Origin: VRUE01 sp963732225
GTDB taxonomy: Bacteria; Actinomycetota; Thermoleophilia; Solirubrobacterales; 70-9
Reading direction: 5' to 3'
Length of the DNA: 64,000 bases
Assembly (NCBI GenBank): GCA_963732225.1
Contig: CAVSYR010000002.1
Coordinates: 186,001 to 250,000 of the forward strand
Below the pieces are notes generated by a model. It was not told the DNA's origin. It ran no database searches and worked only from the letters and a program-made list of their open reading frames with translations. The position numbers were made by a program, and so were the translations under genes. Position 1 is the stretch's first letter. Each line of letters begins with the position of its first letter. Below, piece after piece: positions 58,731-64,000 of this stretch.

Positions 58731-61700
58731 ATGAGCCGTAAAAGCCTCGAGATGGCCAAGAACACGTCCCACGTGGCAGTAGTGACAGCCATCGCGGCTT
58801 TGGTTGCCCTTGCCTTTGCATCACAAGCCGTCGCTGCCGCTCCTGCGCAGCTGTCGCAATTCTGTGAAAAGGGATCTTCTGCGGGTCAGTGTGCGAATGA
58901 TGCGACTGGCTTGGCTGCCGATCCGAACGACGGCGATGTCTACGTTGCGGATAAAAACAATAAGCGGATCGACGAGTTCACCATCTGGGGCCAGTTCATC
59001 AGGGCGTTCGGTGGTGGTGTCGTCAACGGCGGCGCCACCGGCGTTGGGTCGGTGTCACCCGGCTTCAAGACCATCACTGCCGCCAGCACTACCACCAAGG
59101 CCTTCGTGCCGGGAATGCTGATCGAAGGAACCGGCATCGCTCCCGGCACGACCGTGGTCCAAGTGACCGCCTCGACCATAGTTCTCTCCGAGCCCCCGAC
59201 CTCGGCGGCGACCAACGCGCCGACCCAACTCAGCTCCCCCGAAGCCCCCAACAACGTTCCGCTCAACGAGGTGCAGGAAGCCTTCGTTACCGCCACGGGC
59301 GGCACCTACAAGCTCCAATTCATGGGACCTCTACCCGGTGGTGTCAAACAAACTACGTCCTCGATCCACTACAACGCTTCCGCAAGCGAAGTGCAACAAG
59401 CGCTGGAAGGCCTGTCGGGCATCGGCGCTGGCAACGTCTCGGTCACCTCAACTAGTCCAGGCTCTTACAGGGTCGAATTCTCCGGAGCGCTTGCCGATAC
59501 CGACGTGCGCGTGCTCGGGGTGGTTGAAAGTTCGCCCGCCCTGAGTGGAGGAGATGCTGAAGTCGCTCCGGTGCGCCAAGGAGCGAGTTCGCCCGAGGTC
59601 TGCACCGGCCTGGAATGCCGCGAAGGGGTGGAAGAACAAGGCCACGGCCAATTTGAAGGACTCAAGGGTGTCGCCGTCGATTCTCAGGGAGATCTCTATA
59701 CCTATGAGTCGGGTTTTACCAGAGGCTCGTTGCCAGGCCAAACATGCGGAGAAGTCGGTCCTTCTAGTTGCTCGGGTGAAGGAAGTAACCGGGTTCAGAA
59801 GTTCTCTCCTTCCGGAGAATTTCTCCTCATGTTCGGCGGCGATATAAACAAAGGTGGCGGCACGCCAAGCAATCCCGGCAACGTGTGCACCGCGGGGGAT
59901 ATCGCCAACGGCGATCAATGTGCCCGCGGCAACCGGGGTGGGGGACCGGGGGAATTCGGCCTCGGCGGCTATTTCAACGAACTGGATCCCCCCGGCTCCT
60001 ATATAGCTGTCGGGCCCGGCGATTCGATCTACGTAGGTGGCAATGAACGCATCCAACGCTTCTCCTCTTCAGGGATCTATCAAGACTCGATATCGCTACC
60101 GAGCCGAGTCGTAAGTGCGCTTGCGGTGGATCGCGTCGGCGGGGCTCTTTATGCGGCATTCTTCGAACAAAGTGAGGACCATCCCCCCATTGCTGAAGAC
60201 GTCAGCAAGCTGAACCCGGCGGGGGAAGTCATCGGGACTCTCGAAGTGCCTTATCCGCAGGCCCTTGCAGTGGACGAAGACGGAAAGGTCTTTGTATCCC
60301 AAGCCGAATCCACTAACAACAATTTTCCGCTTACTCGCGCGGAAATCCTCGAATTCGACTCTGGAGGCAAACTGCTCCAGTCCTTCGGCTTGGGTCAATT
60401 CCCAGAAAAAGCAGCCTTGCAAGGCCTGGCGACGACTTCCGCCTGCGGAATCACCGGGGTCGATCTCTTCGTCGCCAACGGCAACCCTGTTGCCGAAGAA
60501 GATGCCATACATGCCTATGGCTCCCCGCCAAACCCCTCCATCTGCCCACCTCCATCGGTGGCCCCAACGATCCTCTCCCAGTTCGCCACCTCGGCGACCA
60601 GCACCGATGCCACCGTGAAGGCCGAAATCAACCCTCACTTCTGGCCCGGTGCCACCTATTACGTCGAATACGGGCTTGGACCGTGCTCAGAAGGGGGATG
60701 CACTTCGACCCAGCCCGCTCCTCCGGGCGCTCTCTTGACCAATGCGACGGTCGGATCAGCAGTCACGACCCCGGGGATCTTTCTGCAGGGGCTCGAATCG
60801 AATACGAAGTATCACTACCGCTTCGTCGCCACCAGCGAAGGGGGCGGGCCGACCATCGGCGCCGAATCGACCTTCGAGACCGTCTCTCCGCCCACGGTCG
60901 GAACGAGCTGCCCCAATCAGGCCTTCCGCACCTCGTTCTCGGCAGTGCTGCCCGACTGCCGTGCCTACGAGATGGTCTCACCGGTCGACAAAAACGGTGG
61001 CGACGTGGGCTCGGGATTCATAGTCGGCTCCTACGGAATGCTCTCGGAGACATCTTCTGACGGCGATCGGGCCACCTTTTCCTCCCTGCGCTCTTTCGCC
61101 GACCCCAGTTCCGCACCGCTGGTGAACCAGTACTTCGCCAGGCGGGAAGCCGGCGGCTGGTCGACCGAATCGATTTCTCCGCCGCGAGAAACACCTTCCC
61201 TCTCAGGGATCTCCAACAACGGCCGCTACAGGTCATTCAGCGAAGACCTCTGCAGCGGCTGGGTGATGCAGGACGCCGAAACACCGCTTGTGGAAGGCGC
61301 GCCTGCGGAATACCCCAACCTCTATCGGCGTGACAACTGCGCCGAACGGGGCAACTACGAACTGCTGACCAGCGTCTCGCCGCCCGGAATAGGCAAACCT
61401 ACAAGCGGGGGTGAATCCAACTACATCCCCAACGTGCTTGGCGCCTCGGCGGATGCAAGCCACTCAGTCTTCCGCGCCGACGCCAAGCTGACTGAAAACG
61501 CCTGCTCCACCTCTGAAATCTTTCAAGTGTACGAGAGCTCTCCGGGCGGCAAACTGCGCTTGGTCAGTGTGCTGCCGAACGGCAAAGCCACCTGTACCCA
61601 GTCGACTGTAGGCACGCTGCCGGAACTCGGAGTCCTAGAGGGATTTCGTGAAAACAGCGTTTCTCATGCTGTTTCAGCAGACGGCTCGCGAGTCTTTTGG

Positions 61701-63068
61701 ACGGATACCGGAAAGAGCAAAAAGCTTTCCGAAGGAGGCGGAGAAAGGTGGCCGACGGGCCCCGGTGCTCTCTATGTGCGGGTGAATGCCCTCCAGCCGC
61801 CGAGCAAAACCGCCGCTGGCAAATGCACCGAAGCGGCAAAGGCTTGCACCCAGCTGATCTCAGAAGCAAAAACCGCTCACTTCTGGGCCGCCGATCCCGA
61901 CGGACACAAGGCGCTCTACTCGGTCGGCGAAGGTAGCGAAAGCGAACTCTTCGAATATGGAGTAGATACCGGTGAATCGCATCTGATTGCCAAAAACGTT
62001 GCGGGCGCCCCGATCGCCAGCGAAGACCTCTCCCGCGTCTATTTCGTCTCGACTGAAGTGCTCAACGAGCCGGCCGCCGCCGGCTCGGTTGGTACCCCTC
62101 ACGCCGAAGAACCCAATCTCTACTTCGAGGAAAACGGAACCCCCACCTACATCGGCACTCTCGGCAGGGAAGAGGGATTTAGCGGTGTCCACGTGTTTGG
62201 GCCATCCTTCCCGAACGCATCCCAACCCAACATCCGCACCTCGCGGGTAAGCCCCGACGGCCTCAGCTTCGCCTTCACCTCGGCCCAGTCGCTCACCGGC
62301 TACGACAACACGGACGTCAGCAGCGGCAAGGCGGACACCGAGGCCTTCGTCTTCCACGCGACGCCCGGGTCGGGGCCAGGCACGCTGGCTTGCGTCTCGT
62401 GCAACCCGAGCGGGGCGAGGCCCGTGGGTCGCGACGTCGCCACAGTTCAGAACGGCACCGTCCACCTCTGGGCCTCAGCCGAGATCCCCGGCTGGGCCGA
62501 GCAGCAGCACCCGACCAGGCTGCTCTCCGACGACGGCAGCGAGCTCTTCTTCGAGAGCTTCGACGCCCTGGTCCCCCGCGACAACAACGGCAAAGAGGAC
62601 GTCTATGAGTGGCGACGAGCCGACAGCAAAGAAGCCTGCGAAGAACAGGGAGCAGAACTGTTCGATGAAGACGCCGAAGGCTGCATCAGCCTGATCTCCT
62701 CCGGTCAGAGCCCCGTGGACTCGGAATTGATCGACGCCAGCGCCGATGGCTCAGACGTCTTCTTTGTGACCGGCTCGAGCCTGCTGCCCCAGGACCCGGG
62801 GCTGATCGACATCTACGACGCCCGGGTCAACGGAGGCTTCCCAGCCGCTCCGACGCCCTCGCCGGCCTGCGAAGGCGAAGCCTGCCAGGGCGCCCTCAAC
62901 CCACCCAATGACCCAACCCCCGCCTCCTCGAGCTTCGAAGGCGCCGGCAACGTCAAGCCCGAAGCCAAGGCCCACAAGCACAAGAAGAAGAGCAAGCACA
63001 AGAAGAAGGCGAAGAAGAAGCAGGCCGCCAAGAAGCGAGCCAACAACAAGCGGAGGGCGGGACGATGA
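58731..63068 (+). CDS. Large secreted NHL-repeat/beta-propeller protein
   Basis: 1445 residues from ATG 58731 after AAGGAG. A signal peptide (VTAIAALVALAFASQAVAAA) is followed by NHL-type repeats (DPNDGDVYVADKNNKRIDEF and similar blades to about residue 600), with an inserted beta-domain (SASEVQQALEGLSGIGAGNV) typical of giant surface proteins. An Fn3-like module near 620-710 (VAPTILSQFATSATSTDATV) leads to a second propeller-like half with repeated S.DG motifs. The C-terminus is strongly basic (HKHKKKSKHKKKAKKKQ). No transmembrane anchor is seen; the basic end may bind wall polymers. Function unknown. Confidence 0.85.
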   Translation: MSRKSLEMAKNTSHVAVVTAIAALVALAFASQAVAAAPAQLSQFCEKGSSAGQCANDATGLAADPNDGDVYVADKNNKRIDEFTIWGQFIRAFGGGVVNGGATGVGSVSPGFKTITAASTTTKAFVPGMLIEGTGIAPGTTVVQVTASTIVLSEPPTSAATNAPTQLSSPEAPNNVPLNEVQEAFVTATGGTYKLQFMGPLPGGVKQTTSSIHYNASASEVQQALEGLSGIGAGNVSVTSTSPGSYRVEFSGALADTDVRVLGVVESSPALSGGDAEVAPVRQGASSPEVCTGLECREGVEEQGHGQFEGLKGVAVDSQGDLYTYESGFTRGSLPGQTCGEVGPSSCSGEGSNRVQKFSPSGEFLLMFGGDINKGGGTPSNPGNVCTAGDIANGDQCARGNRGGGPGEFGLGGYFNELDPPGSYIAVGPGDSIYVGGNERIQRFSSSGIYQDSISLPSRVVSALAVDRVGGALYAAFFEQSEDHPPIAEDVSKLNPAGEVIGTLEVPYPQALAVDEDGKVFVSQAESTNNNFPLTRAEILEFDSGGKLLQSFGLGQFPEKAALQGLATTSACGITGVDLFVANGNPVAEEDAIHAYGSPPNPSICPPPSVAPTILSQFATSATSTDATVKAEINPHFWPGATYYVEYGLGPCSEGGCTSTQPAPPGALLTNATVGSAVTTPGIFLQGLESNTKYHYRFVATSEGGGPTIGAESTFETVSPPTVGTSCPNQAFRTSFSAVLPDCRAYEMVSPVDKNGGDVGSGFIVGSYGMLSETSSDGDRATFSSLRSFADPSSAPLVNQYFARREAGGWSTESISPPRETPSLSGISNNGRYRSFSEDLCSGWVMQDAETPLVEGAPAEYPNLYRRDNCAERGNYELLTSVSPPGIGKPTSGGESNYIPNVLGASADASHSVFRADAKLTENACSTSEIFQVYESSPGGKLRLVSVLPNGKATCTQSTVGTLPELGVLEGFRENSVSHAVSADGSRVFWTDTGKSKKLSEGGGERWPTGPGALYVRVNALQPPSKTAAGKCTEAAKACTQLISEAKTAHFWAADPDGHKALYSVGEGSESELFEYGVDTGESHLIAKNVAGAPIASEDLSRVYFVSTEVLNEPAAAGSVGTPHAEEPNLYFEENGTPTYIGTLGREEGFSGVHVFGPSFPNASQPNIRTSRVSPDGLSFAFTSAQSLTGYDNTDVSSGKADTEAFVFHATPGSGPGTLACVSCNPSGARPVGRDVATVQNGTVHLWASAEIPGWAEQQHPTRLLSDDGSELFFESFDALVPRDNNGKEDVYEWRRADSKEACEEQGAELFDEDAEGCISLISSGQSPVDSELIDASADGSDVFFVTGSSLLPQDPGLIDIYDARVNGGFPAAPTPSPACEGEACQGALNPPNDPTPASSSFEGAGNVKPEAKAHKHKKKSKHKKKAKKKQAAKKRANNKRRAGR

Positions 63069-64000
63069 GGAAGCGACTTGCGGCACTTACCCTGACTGGC
63101 CTTCTCGCCCTGCTGGCAGTTGGCCTCCTCGCCCCTGCCGGAGCCAGCGCTGCCTTCGGCCTTAAAGGGCTCGACTCGACCTTCACTGAACAGGATGGCT
63201 CCCCGGCGACGCAGGCGGGCTCACACCCCTTCGCGCAGACAGTCACGCTGGCCTTCAACACCAAGCCCAACAGCTACTTGGAACAAGAAGTGACGGACGG
63301 CAACGTCAAGGATCTGATCACCGAACTGCCTCCAGGCTTCGTCGGCAGCCCTATGGCTGTTCCCCGCTGTTCGACCTTCGACTTTCTTGCAAACCCTCCT
63401 GCTTGCCCGCCGGCCTCGCAAGTTGGGGTCACTGACGTGACCGTTGAGGGCCTCAACGAAATTCGCAAAAACACCCCCGTCTACAGCCTCACCCCTCCCC
63501 CCGGGGTGGCGATGCGACTCGGCTTCATCGTCCTCACGGTGCCGGTCACGATCGACCTCACGGTCAGCGAAAAAGCCCCCTATAACGTCATCGCCACGCT
63601 CAGCAACACCTCCGACGAGGTGCCCTTCTTTGCCTCGAAGTTCACCGTCTGGGGGGTGCCGGGGGACCCTGCTCACGATTCTCTTCACCCAGCTTGTAAC
63701 GGCGTCGAAAACTGCCAGCTCAAACTCCCGCAGAAGGTGCTGCTGACCCTGCCGCGTTCATGCCAGGGTCCGCTCCCCACGGTCTTCAAAGCCGACTCCT
63801 GGCAGGAACCGGGAGTCTGGGACGAACCACCAGCTCTCTTCACCCACGACAACGCTGAACCACCGAACCCATTGGGTATGACCGGCTGCTCGAGATTGGG
63901 CTTCAACCCGTCGATCAGCGCTGCCCCGACCACAAAGGCAGCCAACAGCCCGACTGGCCTTGACTTCGACCTGAACGTCCAAGACGAAGGCATCACCTCA
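63065..64000 (+). CDS. Exported protein, N-terminal part (runs off the window)
   Basis: The ATG at 63065 overlaps the stop of the preceding gene (ATGA), and the frame is open to base 64000, giving 312 residues. A signal peptide (LTLTGLLALLAVGLLAPAGASA) leads to a mature region with many prolines and few cysteines (VPRCSTFDFLANPPACPPAS). Its residues resemble the large beta-rich exported proteins that accompany NHL proteins in Thermoleophilia; no enzyme motif is visible. Translational coupling suggests it works with the 1445-aa protein. Confidence 0.85.
   Translation, partial: MRKRLAALTLTGLLALLAVGLLAPAGASAAFGLKGLDSTFTEQDGSPATQAGSHPFAQTVTLAFNTKPNSYLEQEVTDGNVKDLITELPPGFVGSPMAVPRCSTFDFLANPPACPPASQVGVTDVTVEGLNEIRKNTPVYSLTPPPGVAMRLGFIVLTVPVTIDLTVSEKAPYNVIATLSNTSDEVPFFASKFTVWGVPGDPAHDSLHPACNGVENCQLKLPQKVLLTLPRSCQGPLPTVFKADSWQEPGVWDEPPALFTHDNAEPPNPLGMTGCSRLGFNPSISAAPTTKAANSPTGLDFDLNVQDEGITS

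Overview
The window is GC-rich chromosomal DNA that looks like an actinobacterium of the class Thermoleophilia, probably Solirubrobacterales-like. This taxonomic call is inferred from gene content: an actinobacterial origin region, an FhaA/FhaB/PstP/RodA/PbpA/PknB cluster, a collagen-like secreted protein, a very large NHL-repeat secreted protein and a dense TetR family. No rRNA is present to confirm it.

0-18 kb is the replication-origin neighbourhood. On the minus strand run rpmH-rnpA-yidD-yidC-jag-rsmG-parA-parB, then tRNA-Ile(GAT) and a bifunctional-nuclease-domain gene. On the plus strand run dnaA-dnaN-recF-DUF721-gyrB-gyrA. DnaA-box-like sites lie around the dnaA-dnaN gap and a parS-like site lies at the rnpA/yidD junction. 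The left edge holds the end of a PLP aminotransferase and a Ddl-like ligase. An HNH gene and pheA converge on gyrA. The gyrA/HNH gap holds two structured palindromic elements, each beginning at the first base after a stop codon.

18-36 kb is a cell-envelope growth-control region: a membrane kinase, FhaA, FhaB, PstP, RodA, a class B PBP, PASTA-PknB and a second Ddl. A 2.3-kb island of two unknown membrane proteins of visibly different base composition follows. Next is a tight minus-strand operon dedA-uppP-purM-kinase, which mixes lipid-carrier recycling, purine synthesis and a sensor kinase.

34-46 kb is an exopolysaccharide/O-antigen-type locus: nucleotide-sugar epimerase/dehydratase, LytR_C protein, FlgD-like protein, O-antigen ligase-like protein, Wzx-like flippase, three glycosyltransferases, a phosphoglycosyl transferase and two acyltransferase-like proteins. 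A nucleotide-sugar dehydrogenase at 51 kb may feed it. The ligase gene carries two in-frame, inverted copies of an 83-bp palindromic repeat.

46-50 kb holds a sugar transporter, metF, a DUF3105 protein and an enoyl-CoA hydratase. 50-57.6 kb is an array of seven TetR-family genes encoding eight TetR units, one gene being a double-TetR fusion. 57.8-64 kb encodes secreted proteins (collagen-like, 1445-aa NHL-type and a further exported protein that runs off the end).

A cross-cutting signal is glutamate codon choice. Cytoplasmic segments use GAG, whereas exported segments switch strongly to GAA, even inside the single gene pknB.
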